Assembly: GCA_030533405.1 (NCBI GenBank)
Contig: JAUNJF010000002.1
Span: forward strand, 73,339 to 137,338
DNA: 64,000 nt
From: Eubacteriales bacterium
Lineage (GTDB): Bacteria; Bacillota; Clostridia; Lachnospirales; Lachnospiraceae
Direction of reading: 5' to 3'
Under the pieces are notes generated by a model. The model made no database searches and was not told the DNA's origin. It saw nothing but the letters and a program-made list of their open reading frames with translations. The position numbers and the translations under genes are program-made. Below are positions 1 to 10,898 of this stretch, piece after piece; positions within the stretch are counted from its first letter, which is position 1; the number at the start of each line of letters is the position of its first letter.

Positions 1-184
1 TTCGAATATCTACACCAATTGCTACATCATTGATATCATTATCTTCCCCATACGCAATTTGCGCAAATCGTATAATCAACTGTACTGGTAAGTTGTCCAC
101 ACAAAAATATCCCATATCTTCCAATGTATCTAGTGCCTTACTCTTACCCGCACCACTCATACCTGTTACAATTACAAATCTCAT
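1..184 (-). CDS. rapZ: RNase adapter / nucleotide-binding protein RapZ (partial, N-terminus only)
   Basis: Sixty-one codons are visible, reading leftward off the window edge from an ATG at 184. The protein opens [15 protein letters not shown], a Walker A P-loop at residues 8-15, followed by a GYFCVDNLP stretch typical of RapZ/YvcJ. Family members are ATP/GTP-binding proteins; in enterobacteria RapZ guides small-RNA decay for GlmS control, while in Firmicutes the homologue affects competence and envelope functions. The gene starts 31 bp after the murB stop and is probably the last visible gene of hprK-glcK-murB-rapZ, an order I recall from Clostridia. The C-terminal RNA-binding half lies outside the window. 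Confidence 0.9.
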   Translation of the reverse strand, partial: MRFVIVTGMSGAGKSKALDTLEDMGYFCVDNLPVQLIIRFAQIAYGEDNDINDVAIGVDIR

Positions 185-215
185 CTGCAACCCCTTCTAA
201 TGCTTCTCGCTACTT

Positions 216-1127
216 CTACTGTCTTCCCACCAATTTCACTTCAGGTTCCAGTGTTACCTGATATGCATCATAAACCTTATCCTGCACATCCAAAATCAGC
301 TGCATCACATCCTGCGCTGTTGCGCCTCCACGATTTATTACAAATCCACAATGCTTTTCCGATACTTGGGCACCGCCCACCTGATATCCTCTAAGACCTG
401 CATCCATAATCAGCTTTCCAGCAAAATAGCCTTCTGGTCTTTTAAATGTAGAACCTGCGCTTGGATACTCCAACGGCTGTTTGCTTCTTCTTGCTTCTGA
501 TAATTCTTTCATCTTCGCACGAATTGCGCTCTTTTCTCCATCCTGCAAACACATAGTTGCACCAAGCACCAAATAACCATTCTCTTCCACCACACTATGA
601 CGATATCCAAAATCCATCTCATTACATGACAATTCTAATATGTTGCCAGCGCCATCTAATACCTGTACGGATTGAATGATATCCTTCATCTCACCGCCAT
701 ATGCGCCAGCATTCATCATCACAGCTCCACCAATTGTTCCTGGTATTCCCGCTGCAAACTCAAAACCAGTCAATTCCCTTTCACATACAGCATTACCAAT
801 GGTTGCAAGCATTGCACCAGCCTGCGCTGTTACTTTGGTTCCCTGTATTTCATATGCCGAAAAATTACGGGCCAATACCATAACCACGCCGTCCATGCCC
901 TGATCGCTTACTAACAGATTGCTTCCATTACCCATTACAAAAAATGGTACATTCTGTTCCTTGCAAAGGCAAAAAACACGTTGTATCTCCTCTACTGTAG
1001 AAGGCAAAACCATCAGCTGCGCTGGTCCACCAATCTGAAAGGTTGTATGCTTTGCCATTGGCTCCTCACATCGAATATTCTCTTTTCCTACAATACGAGT
1101 CATCTCGTCTATCAAAGTCTGATTCAT
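216..1127 (-). CDS. murB: UDP-N-acetylenolpyruvoylglucosamine reductase MurB
   Basis: Cytoplasmic FAD enzyme that reduces UDP-GlcNAc-enolpyruvate to UDP-MurNAc with NADPH in peptidoglycan synthesis. The FAD_binding_4 fold covers the N-terminal half, with the FAD-contact segments GNGSNLLV near residue 80 and GIPGTIGGAVMMNAGAYGGE near 125-145. The catalytic serine lies in AGSTFKRP, and the C-terminal MurB domain ends with LEPEVKLVG. At 303 residues it is the normal length for the short (type II) form. I chose the ATG at 1127, which has AGGA five bases upstream; a TTG six codons earlier (1145) is open but its purine tract almost touches the start. It is separated from glcK by an intrinsic terminator. 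Confidence 0.96.
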   Translation of the reverse strand: MNQTLIDEMTRIVGKENIRCEEPMAKHTTFQIGGPAQLMVLPSTVEEIQRVFCLCKEQNVPFFVMGNGSNLLVSDQGMDGVVMVLARNFSAYEIQGTKVTAQAGAMLATIGNAVCERELTGFEFAAGIPGTIGGAVMMNAGAYGGEMKDIIQSVQVLDGAGNILELSCNEMDFGYRHSVVEENGYLVLGATMCLQDGEKSAIRAKMKELSEARRSKQPLEYPSAGSTFKRPEGYFAGKLIMDAGLRGYQVGGAQVSEKHCGFVINRGGATAQDVMQLILDVQDKVYDAYQVTLEPEVKLVGRQ

Positions 1128-1234
1128 AACTATCCTATCCGGCAATCCTTCTATTTCTATAATGATGGATTCCCTTTACACTTTCCTTCCCATTATATTC
1201 TATACATCTATAGAAAATCAATGTACTATATTAC

Positions 1235-1267
1235 AAAAAAAACGAAAGCGACAATCGTCGCTTTCGT
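1235..1267 (-). terminator. Intrinsic terminator after glcK
   Basis: A perfect 11-bp stem (1242-1252 with 1257-1267) closes a 4-nt loop and is followed on the minus strand by an eight-T run (complement of 1235-1242). It lies 20 bp past the glcK stop and before murB, so some transcripts probably end here while others read through. Confidence 0.9.
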
Positions 1268-1287
1268 CTTTTTGCCCAATTTCTTCT

Positions 1288-2229
1288 TTACTTTGTTAAG
1301 ATGGCTTCCGCACATCCGTATATTCCAGCATCATTTCCAAGTGTAGCAAGCAAGAATTTGGTTTCTCTGCATGCATGAAATACATATGGTTTATAATACT
1401 TCGCAACCGCATCAATTAAAATACTACCTGCTCTCGATACACCACCACCGATAACAAATGCCTCCGGATCACAGACACAGGCAACCGATGCCAATGCTTT
1501 TCCAAGTATCTTTCCATGCTTTTCTACGATTTCAAGTGCCAAAGCATCTCCCTCTTTTGCAGCATCAAATACATCCTTTGCAGTTACAGTCTCCAAATCA
1601 CGAAGCTTAGATGCCTTATCCGTTGCAGACAACATTCTCTGTGTGATTCTTGCAACACCTGTTGCAGATGTATACTGTTCTAAACATCCTTTATTACCAC
1701 AGCCACAAGTTTCTGTTTCTTCTTCATCTACACAAATGTGACCGATTTCTCCACCAGCGCCATTTGCTCCAGATAACATCTTTCCATTGATAATAATTCC
1801 GCCACCTACACCAGTTCCTAATGTAACCATAACAATAGACTGATAACCCTTTCCACCGCCTTGCCACATTTCACCTAACGCAGCCATATTGGCATCATTT
1901 CCAACCTTAACTGGCAAACCAAAAATCTTTTGGAATTCTTCCTCTACATTAAAGACACCCCATCCAAGGTTTACACAACGAAGCACGGTTCCATCATCCT
2001 TTACTGGTCCCGGAACGCCTATTCCAACACCGACAACTTCATCCTTTGTTACATTGTGTTCTTCTAACTTCTGCCCCATACTCTCGGCAACATCTGTTAA
2101 AATGTATGTTCCACCATCTTCTTTACGTGTTGGTATTTCCCATTTATCGAGTAACTCTCCCTCTACTGTGAAAAAACCAAGTTTCACTGTCGTGCCTCCG
2201 ATATCTGCCCCTAAAACATATTTTTTCAT
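1288..2229 (-). CDS. glcK: ROK-family glucokinase
   Basis: Phosphorylates glucose to glucose-6-phosphate with ATP in the cytoplasm. The N-terminal phosphate-binding motif is ADIGGTTVKLG. The ROK glycine-rich stretch TLGTGVGGG is near residue 130, the GEIGHI substrate motif is near 165, and the structural zinc cluster is CGCGNKGCLEQY, all diagnostic of ROK glucokinases. The length of 313 residues is usual. The frame is open six codons further to a GTG, but that region is the Shine-Dalgarno itself (AAGGAGG eight bases before the ATG at 2229). The start follows the hprK stop by 14 bp, so the two are co-transcribed. This links sugar entry into glycolysis to the HPr kinase that senses glycolytic flux. 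Confidence 0.95.
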   Translation of the reverse strand: MKKYVLGADIGGTTVKLGFFTVEGELLDKWEIPTRKEDGGTYILTDVAESMGQKLEEHNVTKDEVVGVGIGVPGPVKDDGTVLRCVNLGWGVFNVEEEFQKIFGLPVKVGNDANMAALGEMWQGGGKGYQSIVMVTLGTGVGGGIIINGKMLSGANGAGGEIGHICVDEEETETCGCGNKGCLEQYTSATGVARITQRMLSATDKASKLRDLETVTAKDVFDAAKEGDALALEIVEKHGKILGKALASVACVCDPEAFVIGGGVSRAGSILIDAVAKYYKPYVFHACRETKFLLATLGNDAGIYGCAEAILTK

Positions 2230-2243
2230 ATAGCGTTCCTCCT

Positions 2244-3185
2244 TCACGAATCCCCATTTTGTCCTTTTAAGATGTTGTTTGTAACACGATTATAAATCTC
2301 CTGAGCCGCATTATAGCCCATCTCCTTTTGACGATGGTTAACCGCTGCAGACTCCACGATAACTGCCAGATTTCGGCCTGGACGAATTGGAATATTATGC
2401 GAAACAACCTTATTACCCAAGAATTCTGTATATTGATTCTCTAATCCCATACGGTCATAATTATTGTTCTTATTCCACTCTTCCAGATTAATAACCAAAT
2501 CAATGCTTTGTGTCATCTTTACACACTCTGCACCAAACAACGCTTTTACATCGATAATTCCAATACCTCGAAGTTCAATAAAATGTCTGGTTACCTCTGG
2601 TGAAGTACCAACCAACGTATCATCTGACACTTTCTTAATCTCTACCACATCATCTGAAACCAAACGGTGTCCTCTCTTAATCAATTCCAAAGCAGCCTCT
2701 GATTTACCAATGCCGCTCTCACCCATGATTAAAACACCAACACCATATACATCAACCAATACCGCATGAACCGAAATACGCGGTGCCAATTCCACATGCA
2801 ACCAACGTACAGTCTCATGTACAAATGATGATGTTGTCGCATTAGACGTCAATACAGGAACACCATATTTTCTTCCTGCTTCCAATACATAATCCTGTGG
2901 AACCAATCCTCGACAAAATACCAAACAAGGAATCTTGTATTGAAATAATTTGTCGAATACTTTCATATTCTCATCCGCATCATGAATACTATTAATATAC
3001 GCATGCTCAACATTACCACAAATCTGAATACGATTTGCATCAAAATGTTTGAAAAAACCTGATAATTGTACAGCTGGACGGTTAATATCCGGGTCTGTAA
3101 TCAAAATTTGATCTGTATCAATCTCAGGAAGATGATTCACAAGATTCAACTTCTCAATAAATTGTGTTAATGTAATTGAATACAT
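2244..3185 (-). CDS. hprK: HPr kinase/phosphorylase HprK
   Basis: Bifunctional enzyme that phosphorylates and dephosphorylates Ser46 of the PTS protein HPr, the central switch of carbon catabolite control in Firmicutes. The N-terminal Hpr_kinase_N domain spans about residues 1-130. The C-terminal catalytic domain has the P-loop GESGIGKS near residue 155 and the family signature around LRGIGIIDVKALFG and RPGRNLAVIVE. Its 313 residues match the family length. GGGAGG lies four bases before the ATG. It heads the run with glcK, murB and rapZ. Upstream is a well-formed extended -10 sequence. Confidence 0.97.
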   Translation of the reverse strand: MYSITLTQFIEKLNLVNHLPEIDTDQILITDPDINRPAVQLSGFFKHFDANRIQICGNVEHAYINSIHDADENMKVFDKLFQYKIPCLVFCRGLVPQDYVLEAGRKYGVPVLTSNATTSSFVHETVRWLHVELAPRISVHAVLVDVYGVGVLIMGESGIGKSEAALELIKRGHRLVSDDVVEIKKVSDDTLVGTSPEVTRHFIELRGIGIIDVKALFGAECVKMTQSIDLVINLEEWNKNNNYDRMGLENQYTEFLGNKVVSHNIPIRPGRNLAVIVESAAVNHRQKEMGYNAAQEIYNRVTNNILKGQNGDS

Positions 3186-3230
3186 AACTCCCTCCCATTC
3201 CTTTCAACCCAACATTTTTCGTTACCGCAC

Positions 3231-3239
3231 ATTATAACA
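3231..3239 (-). promoter_or_regulatory. Extended -10 promoter for hprK
   Basis: On the minus strand the sequence reads TGTTATAAT, a full extended -10, about 45 bp before the hprK ATG. No good -35 is present at 17 bp, which is common for extended -10 promoters. Confidence 0.6.
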
Positions 3240-3297
3240 TACATCCAATACAAACTCTAGTAGGATTTTCTAAATCTCTTTTTTTACCACACATCAG

Positions 3298-3801
3298 CTA
3301 TTTTTCCATTTGTTTTCTCGCCTGAAGCATAATACTGGAAATTTTTTTAGAAAGATAACCATTTAACGCACCAGTCACCACACCCGCCACAAGTAAAACT
3401 GGTAAATATGATACGATTCTGACATTCCAAAGCACAACCATCGCTGCTAAAATCTGACCAATATTGTGAAATACACCACCTGCTACACTAACACCGATCA
3501 CAGAAAATACAGACACCTTTTTACAAAATAGCATGACAAAAAAACTCAGGATACCACCAACCAGGCTATACAAAATCGATACACCATTTCCAAACAAAAG
3601 ACCCATTAACAAAATACGTACAACAGAAATGCCAAAGACCTCTTTTGCAGGAAATAAATATAGACCTACCACAATTACCAAATTTGCAATTCCAAGCTTT
3701 ACACCAGGAATCCCAAAATGAAATGGTATCAACACTTCCACATAGCTAAATATCATTGCCAACGCCACAAACACGCCCATTTCTGCTACTTTTTTTGCCA
3801 T
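3298..3801 (-). CDS. Gx-type membrane protein (heptaprenyl diphosphate synthase component I family)
   Basis: Integral membrane protein of 167 residues with about five hydrophobic segments and the conserved stretch IPGVKLGIANLV near residue 33, which marks the Hpre_diP_synt_I / Gx transporter family. Despite the old family name, these proteins look like small ECF-like membrane components; the substrate is not known. An ATG 14 codons upstream (3843) abuts the preceding stop, but a GGGAGG/AAAGGA pair lies just before the ATG at 3801, so that start is preferred. It follows the NusG-domain-II gene directly, a pairing I recall in Clostridia, often close to Rnf or quinone/flavin functions. Family call firm, function open. 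Confidence 0.8.
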   Translation of the reverse strand: MAKKVAEMGVFVALAMIFSYVEVLIPFHFGIPGVKLGIANLVIVVGLYLFPAKEVFGISVVRILLMGLLFGNGVSILYSLVGGILSFFVMLFCKKVSVFSVIGVSVAGGVFHNIGQILAAMVVLWNVRIVSYLPVLLVAGVVTGALNGYLSKKISSIMLQARKQMEK

Positions 3802-3843
3802 TTTTCCTTTGTTCCTCCCTATAATATGTAGGTGATAAGGCAT

Positions 3844-4218
3844 CTATTGCGAAATCATATCCACATCATCTTCATCTGGCATTCCCTGATCTGACGATTT
3901 TACCTCCACAACTAACTCATGCGGCAGGCAAATCAGGCTCTTATGTCGATCGTTCGTCTTCCCCTGTTTTACACAATATCGATCCGGACAATCTGCATCT
4001 ACAATCCAAACCATGCAGTCCTCAATTCGCACTTGATTATATCCCTTTTCCCCCTTCACCATGATGTCTTGATTTTGATCTAGCGAATAGGTTCCATATT
4101 CTTTTCCATCTAAAACGATTACGACCTGATTGCCCAGTCTTGTTCTACCAAACAAAATATAACAGACACCTGCTAACATGATAAAACCAAGTATTAACCA
4201 CAAATCTTTCTTATTCAC
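3844..4218 (-). CDS. NusG domain II-containing membrane-anchored protein
   Basis: The 124-residue protein has one N-terminal transmembrane segment (about residues 7-24) followed by an extracytoplasmic NusG_II-type beta domain. Visible marks are DGKEYGTYSL, the EDCMVWIVDADCPDRYCVKQG cysteine region and a closing ICLPHELVV. The three cysteines in the middle (xDCPDxxC plus an earlier Cys) are typical and may bind metal or form a disulfide. The start is GTG behind AGGGGTGAAAAG. It overlaps neither neighbour and leads straight into the Gx-family gene, so the two are probably co-transcribed. The family role is unknown; an electron-transfer or flavin link is sometimes proposed from gene neighbourhood only. 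Confidence 0.8.
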   Translation of the reverse strand: MNKKDLWLILGFIMLAGVCYILFGRTRLGNQVVIVLDGKEYGTYSLDQNQDIMVKGEKGYNQVRIEDCMVWIVDADCPDRYCVKQGKTNDRHKSLICLPHELVVEVKSSDQGMPDEDDVDMISQ

Positions 4219-4257
4219 CTTTTCACCCCTGCAAGTATATATCTCTGCTTTTATCTA

Positions 4258-4295
4258 AACAAAAAACTGTCGTCAGCACAAACTAACAACAGTTT
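4258..4295 (-). terminator. Intrinsic terminator downstream of the 52-residue membrane protein
   Basis: In minus-strand RNA, 13 base pairs (two of them G-U) form between 4283-4295 and 4264-4276 around a 6-nt loop, followed by a T-rich tail. It separates the small gene at 4333-4491 from the NusG-domain-II gene. Confidence 0.75.
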
Positions 4296-4332
4296 AAGGT
4301 CTAACATTCTTCCTTATTCAGTCAATAAAATA

Positions 4333-4491
4333 TTAGATTGGTTTATATTTTGTTGCGTGCTCCTTGATACGCGTTTTGCTCTTCTTTACCCCAGTAATAA
4401 TGGTAATCACAATTCCAATCACACTGATGACCGCACCAATGATAATTCCAATGATGGACTTTTTATTTAACTTCATCTTGTCTTTTGCCAT
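4333..4491 (-). CDS. Small single-pass membrane protein, 52 residues, function unknown
   Basis: A short reading frame from ATG at 4491 to TAA at 4333. GAGGA lies seven bases upstream of the start. The protein begins MAKDKMKLNKKS, then has a strongly hydrophobic helix (about residues 13-34, rich in Ile/Val/Gly) and a basic tail ending HATKYKPI. The charge pattern (Lys-rich on both sides) does not set the topology clearly. It sits alone between uvrC and a terminator at 4258-4295. The clean ribosome site, the transmembrane segment and its own terminator make it likely to be real. I do not recognise a family. Confidence 0.7.
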   Translation of the reverse strand: MAKDKMKLNKKSIIGIIIGAVISVIGIVITIITGVKKSKTRIKEHATKYKPI

Positions 4492-4563
4492 TTCTGTTTC
4501 CTCACTTTCTTCTTAACACTTCTATTTATAGTTTACCACAGCTGATTCAAAAAACATACATTT

Positions 4564-4599
4564 TTTATCTCAATTGGAAAAAACTCTAATTGAGATAAA
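4564..4599. repeat. AT-rich perfect 12-bp inverted repeat
   Basis: Arms 4564-4575 and 4588-4599 are perfect complements around a 12-nt loop. On neither strand is the right arm followed by a T-run, so it is not a standard terminator. It lies between the uvrC stop and the small membrane protein gene. Confidence 0.6.
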
Positions 4600-4615
4600 A
4601 GTCGATGCGTATTCC

Positions 4616-4640
4616 AGTTATGAAACATCATTTCATAACT
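4616..4640. repeat. 10-bp hairpin overlapping the uvrC stop codon
   Basis: Arms 4616-4625 and 4631-4640 pair perfectly around a 5-nt loop. The uvrC TGA (4633-4635) falls inside the upstream arm of the transcript. There is no T-run on the minus strand, so it may act as a 3' mRNA stabiliser or a weak pause instead of an intrinsic terminator. Confidence 0.5.
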
Positions 4641-6459
4641 TTTCCTCGTGAAAAAACGAAAAAATAGCTGTCGCTACCGCATTGGTTACACCCTTCACTT
4701 CCATCAGTTCTTCCACCGACGCATGTTTAATCTTATCAATCTCCTTAAAATGCTGCATCAACGCCTTGCGTCTGGCAGGACCTACACCCTCTATATCATC
4801 CAAAATACTGTGTACCTGCTCTTTTCCTCGTAGCTGTTTGTGATATGTAATTGCAAAACGATGTGCCTCATCCTGCAATCTTGTAATCAATCCAAACACC
4901 TCGCTATTCTTTGGAAAATTGATTTCCTCATTATTGTAATATAAGCCTCTTGTTCTATGATTATCATCCTTTACCATGCCAGCGACCGGAATATGAAGAT
5001 TCAACTGTTCCAATACACGAAGTGCAACATTTACCTGTCCTCTTCCACCATCCATCATAATCAAATCGGGCAATACATCAAAGCGCTCATCCGTAAATCG
5101 TCTCGTCAGCACCTCTTCCATACTTTTGTAATCATCTGGTCCAGATACCGTACGCAATTTAAACTTTCGATATGCATTTTTTCTTGCTCTTCCTTTTTCA
5201 AAAACGACCATAGACGCAACGGATTGGTATCCACTTGTATTTGAAATATCAAATGCCTCCATACGGTCTGCACTTGGAATCCCAAGCATCTGTGCAATCT
5301 CGTTAGTTGCACCCACCGTTCTGGCAGTTTCTCGTTTGATTTTTTCTAAATCACGAGAAAGCACAACCTTTGCATTTTCTCTTGCTAAATCGACTAATTT
5401 ATGTTTTTCACCCTTTTGCGGTGTGATAATATGCACTCTGCCGCCTCTTCTAACTCCCAGCCATTCTTCTAAGAGTTCCTGTTCTTCAATTGGAAACTCC
5501 GTCAATAATTCATTTGGTACAAAAGGCGTCCCATTGTAATATTGCTTAATAAATGTTGTTAAAATCTGACTACCAGAATCTGCCACAGCCCGCTCCACAT
5601 GGAAATGTTCCCTTCCAAGCAATTTCCCATCTCTGACAAAGAATACGGAAACAACCGTTTCTTCCTCTTTTCTTGCAAGTGCAATGACATCCCGATCAAT
5701 GCCCCCACTTTTCACAACACGCTGCGAACCAGTCACATGCTGCACACTTTCAATCAAATCCCGATATTGGGCTGCCTCCTCAAACTCTAATTCCGCAGCC
5801 TTTTCTTTCATTTTTTTCTCTAAATCAGCAATTACCTTTTTGTAATCACCATTCAAAAAGCCAAGTAGCTGTTCTACTCTCTTTTTATAATCTTCCTTCG
5901 AAATATAGCCCTGACATGGCGCTGCACACTGTTTCATCTGATGATACAGACATGGCCGGCCTACGCCAATCTCTTTTGGAAGTGATTTGTTACAGGTTCG
6001 AATCCCATATAATTTCTGAATCAGTTCAATCGTATCCTTTACTGCCGCCGCACTTGTGTATGGTCCAAAATACTTAGCACCATCCCGCTTCATCTGCCTT
6101 GCAAAAAGCACACGTGGAAAATCCTCCTGTATTGTAACCTTCATAAACGGATAACTCTTATCATCCTTCAACATGGTATTGTATTTTGGATGATGCTCTT
6201 TGATTAGATTATTCTCTAACACCAACGCTTCCAATTCTGAATCTGTCACGATATACTCAAAATAATCAATCAGTGTAATCATTTTTTCTATCTTAGGACT
6301 TCGATTATTCATCTTCCGAAAGTAAGAGCTCACACGTCTTTTTAGATTAATTGCTTTCCCAACATAAATGATTTCATCCGTCTTTGCGTGCATCAAATAT
6401 ACACCCGGACAATCTGGCAATTTTTGTAATTCTTCTTTTAAAACAAATCCTTTTTTCAT
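4633..6459 (-). CDS. uvrC: Excinuclease ABC subunit UvrC
   Basis: Makes the dual incisions either side of bulky DNA lesions after UvrA2B loads damage. Residues 10-95 form the GIY-YIG nuclease ([22 protein letters not shown]) that cuts 3'. A UVR motif near 200-235 ([20 protein letters not shown]) contacts UvrB. The RNase H-like domain ([28 protein letters not shown]) cuts 5', and two helix-hairpin-helix motifs close the protein ([29 protein letters not shown]). The length of 608 is normal. Its ATG overlaps the ftsH stop (ATGA), so the two are translationally coupled. Confidence 0.97.
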   Translation of the reverse strand: MKKGFVLKEELQKLPDCPGVYLMHAKTDEIIYVGKAINLKRRVSSYFRKMNNRSPKIEKMITLIDYFEYIVTDSELEALVLENNLIKEHHPKYNTMLKDDKSYPFMKVTIQEDFPRVLFARQMKRDGAKYFGPYTSAAAVKDTIELIQKLYGIRTCNKSLPKEIGVGRPCLYHQMKQCAAPCQGYISKEDYKKRVEQLLGFLNGDYKKVIADLEKKMKEKAAELEFEEAAQYRDLIESVQHVTGSQRVVKSGGIDRDVIALARKEEETVVSVFFVRDGKLLGREHFHVERAVADSGSQILTTFIKQYYNGTPFVPNELLTEFPIEEQELLEEWLGVRRGGRVHIITPQKGEKHKLVDLARENAKVVLSRDLEKIKRETARTVGATNEIAQMLGIPSADRMEAFDISNTSGYQSVASMVVFEKGRARKNAYRKFKLRTVSGPDDYKSMEEVLTRRFTDERFDVLPDLIMMDGGRGQVNVALRVLEQLNLHIPVAGMVKDDNHRTRGLYYNNEEINFPKNSEVFGLITRLQDEAHRFAITYHKQLRGKEQVHSILDDIEGVGPARRKALMQHFKEIDKIKHASVEELMEVKGVTNAVATAIFSFFHEEKL

Positions 6460-8429
6460 ACCTGTGTTTCAGTTGCCTCTTTCAAAGACTCACCAGTAAT
6501 TTCCTCATAAATCTTCATAAATTCCTTACCAGTAATCGTTTCTTTTTCAATCAAATATTTTGCAATTTCATCCAATAGATGTTCATTTTCTTTCAACATC
6601 TGATATGCCTTATCATAAGAACGCTTAATCATATCACGCACCATATCATCAATCTTTGTGGCAGTTTCTTCCGAACAATTCATAGCACGGCTACCATCTA
6701 AATAACGACTTTGTATCGATTCCAAAGCAACCATACCCAGCTCATCTGACATACCATATAAAGTAATCATACTACGTGCAATATTTGTCGCCTGCTCAAT
6801 ATCATTTGACGCACCTGTTGTAACAGAATCAAACTTAATGGCTTCTGCAGCACGACCCGCAAGAAATGTTACAATATTCTCTTCCATTTCTGCTTGCGTT
6901 TTTAAATATTTCTCTTCCTCAGGCACCTGTAGAACATAACCAAGTGCTCCCATGGTTCTTGGAATAATCGTAATCTTCTGTACTGGTTCTGTATGCTTTT
7001 GCAAAGCAGTACAAAGCGCGTGACCAGTCTCATGATAAGCAACAATCTCTTTTTCTTTCTTGCTCAAAATACGATCCTTCTTCTCTTTACCAGCAAAGAC
7101 CACCTCAACAGACTCAAACAAATCACCCTGACTTACAAACTCACGTCCAGCCTTTACGGCTGCAAGAGCAGCTTCATTGATAATATTCGCGAGATCCGCG
7201 CCAACTGCACCTGATGTTGCAAGTGCAATCTCCTTGAAATCAACCGTCTCATCCATCTTAACATTTTTCGCATGCACTTTGAGGGTCTCAATACGTCCCT
7301 TTAAGTCTGGTTTCTCTACTACCACACGACGGTCAAAGCGTCCTGGACGAAGCAACGCTTTATCCAAAATCTCAGGACGGTTGGTTGCTGCCAAAATCAC
7401 GATACCCTTCGACGTATCAAAACCATCCATCTCAGAAAGTAACTGATTCAAGGTCTGTTCACGCTCAGAATCTCCGCCACCATATTTGCTATCACGACTT
7501 CTACCAATTGCATCAATCTCATCAATAAAAATGATACATGGTGCCATGTTATTTGCCTGTTTAAACAAATCTCTCACTCTTGATGCACCGACGCCAACAT
7601 ATAACTCCACAAAATCAGAACCTGACAAGGAGAAAAATGGTACGTTGGCTTCTCCTGCCACAGCCTTTGCAAGCAAGGTTTTACCAGTTCCCGGAGGACC
7701 CACTAGCAAAGCACCCTTTGGTAGCTTCGCACCAATCTCCAAATATTTCTTTGGATTGTGGAGAAAATCTACCATTTCCTTTAACGATTCCTTAGACTCC
7801 TCCTGACCTGCAACATCCTCAAAGGTCACGCCTGTTTTCTTCTCTACATACATTTTAGCGTTGCTTTTACCAACACCCATCACGCCGCCACCTTTTGACA
7901 TGGAGCGTGTAAACAACCAAATCACCAAATAAAATACAGCAATCATGATTACCCATGAAAGAATGTTCATAAACATCGCAGAACCACTTTCATCAATCGC
8001 AACATAATTCAAATCGCCCTTTTCTTTTGCCGCCTCTAAACGGTCTACCAAATTCATATCTGATATTCTACGCACATAATACGTGGCATCTGGTTTAATT
8101 TTCACCTCATATTTGGAGCGTTCCTGATCAGACTGCTTAACGTTGTCTTCAGTCGTTTTCTCTTCCGCCTCTTTATTCGCATTCTTTTTCGCCTTAACCT
8201 CTAAACGCGAACCAAAAATCTTCACCTCATCCACAACACCGTCATCTAACATGGTCAGGAACTGGCTATATGAAATCTCTTCTCTTTGTCCAGCCTGATA
8301 TCTGGCATAAACAGTGTAAAATAATAATGTAAGCCCAATGGCAATCGCTAACATAAATAACATGCTCTTGTCTGGGCCCTTTTTGTTCGTGTTCTTATTA
8401 TTTTGATCCTTATTTTTATTATCTTCCAA
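6456..8429 (-). CDS. ftsH: ATP-dependent zinc metalloprotease FtsH (first copy)
   Basis: Membrane-bound AAA+ protease that degrades membrane and regulatory proteins. Two transmembrane segments (about 23-43 and 157-177) flank an extracytoplasmic loop unusually rich in Lys/Glu. The AAA domain carries Walker A GPPGTGKT, Walker [12 protein letters not shown] and the SRH RPGRFDR. The zinc site is HETGH, with a downstream acidic ligand. The start is TTG at 8429 behind GGAGG; this is the only start consistent with the ribosome site. It is one of two FtsH paralogues in the window (second at 30702-32540). The extra length (657 versus 612) comes from the N-terminal loop. Confidence 0.95.
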   Translation of the reverse strand: MEDNKNKDQNNKNTNKKGPDKSMLFMLAIAIGLTLLFYTVYARYQAGQREEISYSQFLTMLDDGVVDEVKIFGSRLEVKAKKNANKEAEEKTTEDNVKQSDQERSKYEVKIKPDATYYVRRISDMNLVDRLEAAKEKGDLNYVAIDESGSAMFMNILSWVIMIAVFYLVIWLFTRSMSKGGGVMGVGKSNAKMYVEKKTGVTFEDVAGQEESKESLKEMVDFLHNPKKYLEIGAKLPKGALLVGPPGTGKTLLAKAVAGEANVPFFSLSGSDFVELYVGVGASRVRDLFKQANNMAPCIIFIDEIDAIGRSRDSKYGGGDSEREQTLNQLLSEMDGFDTSKGIVILAATNRPEILDKALLRPGRFDRRVVVEKPDLKGRIETLKVHAKNVKMDETVDFKEIALATSGAVGADLANIINEAALAAVKAGREFVSQGDLFESVEVVFAGKEKKDRILSKKEKEIVAYHETGHALCTALQKHTEPVQKITIIPRTMGALGYVLQVPEEEKYLKTQAEMEENIVTFLAGRAAEAIKFDSVTTGASNDIEQATNIARSMITLYGMSDELGMVALESIQSRYLDGSRAMNCSEETATKIDDMVRDMIKRSYDKAYQMLKENEHLLDEIAKYLIEKETITGKEFMKIYEEITGESLKEATETQV

Positions 8430-8496
8430 TCCTTTATCCTCCTGCTGCCTGTCTATCTAATAGAAATAATACCCACTTATTTCGTTAACATACCAT

Positions 8497-8525
8497 ATTA
8501 TAATTGGTATTTCTTTATTTCGCAA
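8497..8525 (-). promoter_or_regulatory. Sigma-A-type promoter for ftsH-uvrC
   Basis: The minus strand shows TTGCGA, 17 bp, TATAAT, about 70 bp before the ftsH start. It is divergent from the pyrG promoter. Confidence 0.7.
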
Positions 8526-8609
8526 TTTAATTTTCATGTATATTTTGTGAACGTATGGTTCAAAATATACTGGATATATCTAGATTTTATGCACCTCCAA
8601 AAGTTTTAA

Positions 8610-8638
8610 TTGACATTATAACTTCAATCATATAAAAT
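8610..8638 (+). promoter_or_regulatory. Sigma-A-type promoter for pyrG
   Basis: TTGACA (8610-8615), 17 bp, TAAAAT (8633-8638): a consensus -35 with a near-consensus -10. It lies about 58 bp before the pyrG ATG. No G-run follows the -10, so the reiterative-G control known for Bacillus pyrG is not obvious. Confidence 0.8.
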
Positions 8639-8695
8639 ACTTTCAAGTTATAAATAGATTTATATAATATTGTTTACAAAAAGGAGAACAAAGAA

Positions 8696-10306
<1,611 letters not shown>

Positions 10307-10315
10307 GCAAAAAAG

Positions 10316-10351
10316 TACGCGGATTTTCTTACCTCAATCCGCGTATTTTTT
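10316..10351. terminator. Bidirectional intrinsic terminator between pyrG and cobO
   Basis: A perfect 10-bp stem (10316-10325 with 10336-10345) has a T6 run to the right and an A6 run to the left, so it can terminate pyrG on the plus strand and cobO on the minus strand. The cobO stop codon sits at its edge. Confidence 0.9.
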
Positions 10352-10898
10352 AATATTCAATTCCTTTTCTCGCCATAATTCCTTTTTCATATGGATGCTT
10401 CTGCATTTCAAGTTCTGACCAGTAATCACACACCTGCATCAATTTCTCCGAAGGATTTCTTCCTGTCATAATCAACTCAACACAATCGGGAATCGTATCC
10501 AAAAACTGATGAAACAGTTCTTGATTCATCAACCCATATTGTAACGGATATGTCACTTCATCTAATACCACAAGACAAACTGGCGTCCCCAAATCATCCT
10601 CCTTTGTTTCCTTTGCATACTTTGAAACTTCCTGCATAATCTTTGATAAAATCTCATTATGATATTGCGTAATCGCCTGTTTATCCTGCTCGCTCATATG
10701 CTTATAAAACGGAAACTGTTCTTCTACTCTTAAAACCCTGACACCAGAAAGTCCCTGCAACACAGCAAGTTCACTTGTATCATTTCCCTTCATAAACTGT
10801 GCAAACAACACTGGTCTGTTCGCTCCTGCCATACGAATGGCGGTACCAATGGCAATACTGGTTTTCCCTCTTCCATTTCCCGAATATAAATGTATCAT
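10350..10898 (-). CDS. cobO: Cob(I)yrinic acid a,c-diamide adenosyltransferase (CobA/CobO type)
   Basis: Transfers the adenosyl group of ATP to reduced corrinoids, making adenosylcobalamin forms. The first residues MIHLYSGNGRGKTS are the characteristic P-loop of the CobA/BtuR/CobO family. Further marks are VLFAQFMKG, CLVVLDEVTYPL and the closing MTGRNPSEKL. The 182 residues are the full family length. The start overlaps the stop of the upstream gene by four bases, so translation is coupled. No other cobalamin biosynthesis gene is in view, so it may serve corrinoid salvage together with its partner. Confidence 0.92.
   Translation of the reverse strand: MIHLYSGNGRGKTSIAIGTAIRMAGANRPVLFAQFMKGNDTSELAVLQGLSGVRVLRVEEQFPFYKHMSEQDKQAITQYHNEILSKIMQEVSKYAKETKEDDLGTPVCLVVLDEVTYPLQYGLMNQELFHQFLDTIPDCVELIMTGRNPSEKLMQVCDYWSELEMQKHPYEKGIMARKGIEY

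Noticed and set aside
1128..1145. TTG start for murB six codons upstream
   Set aside because: The purine tract is nearly touching the TTG, while the ATG at 1127 has a well-spaced AGGA.
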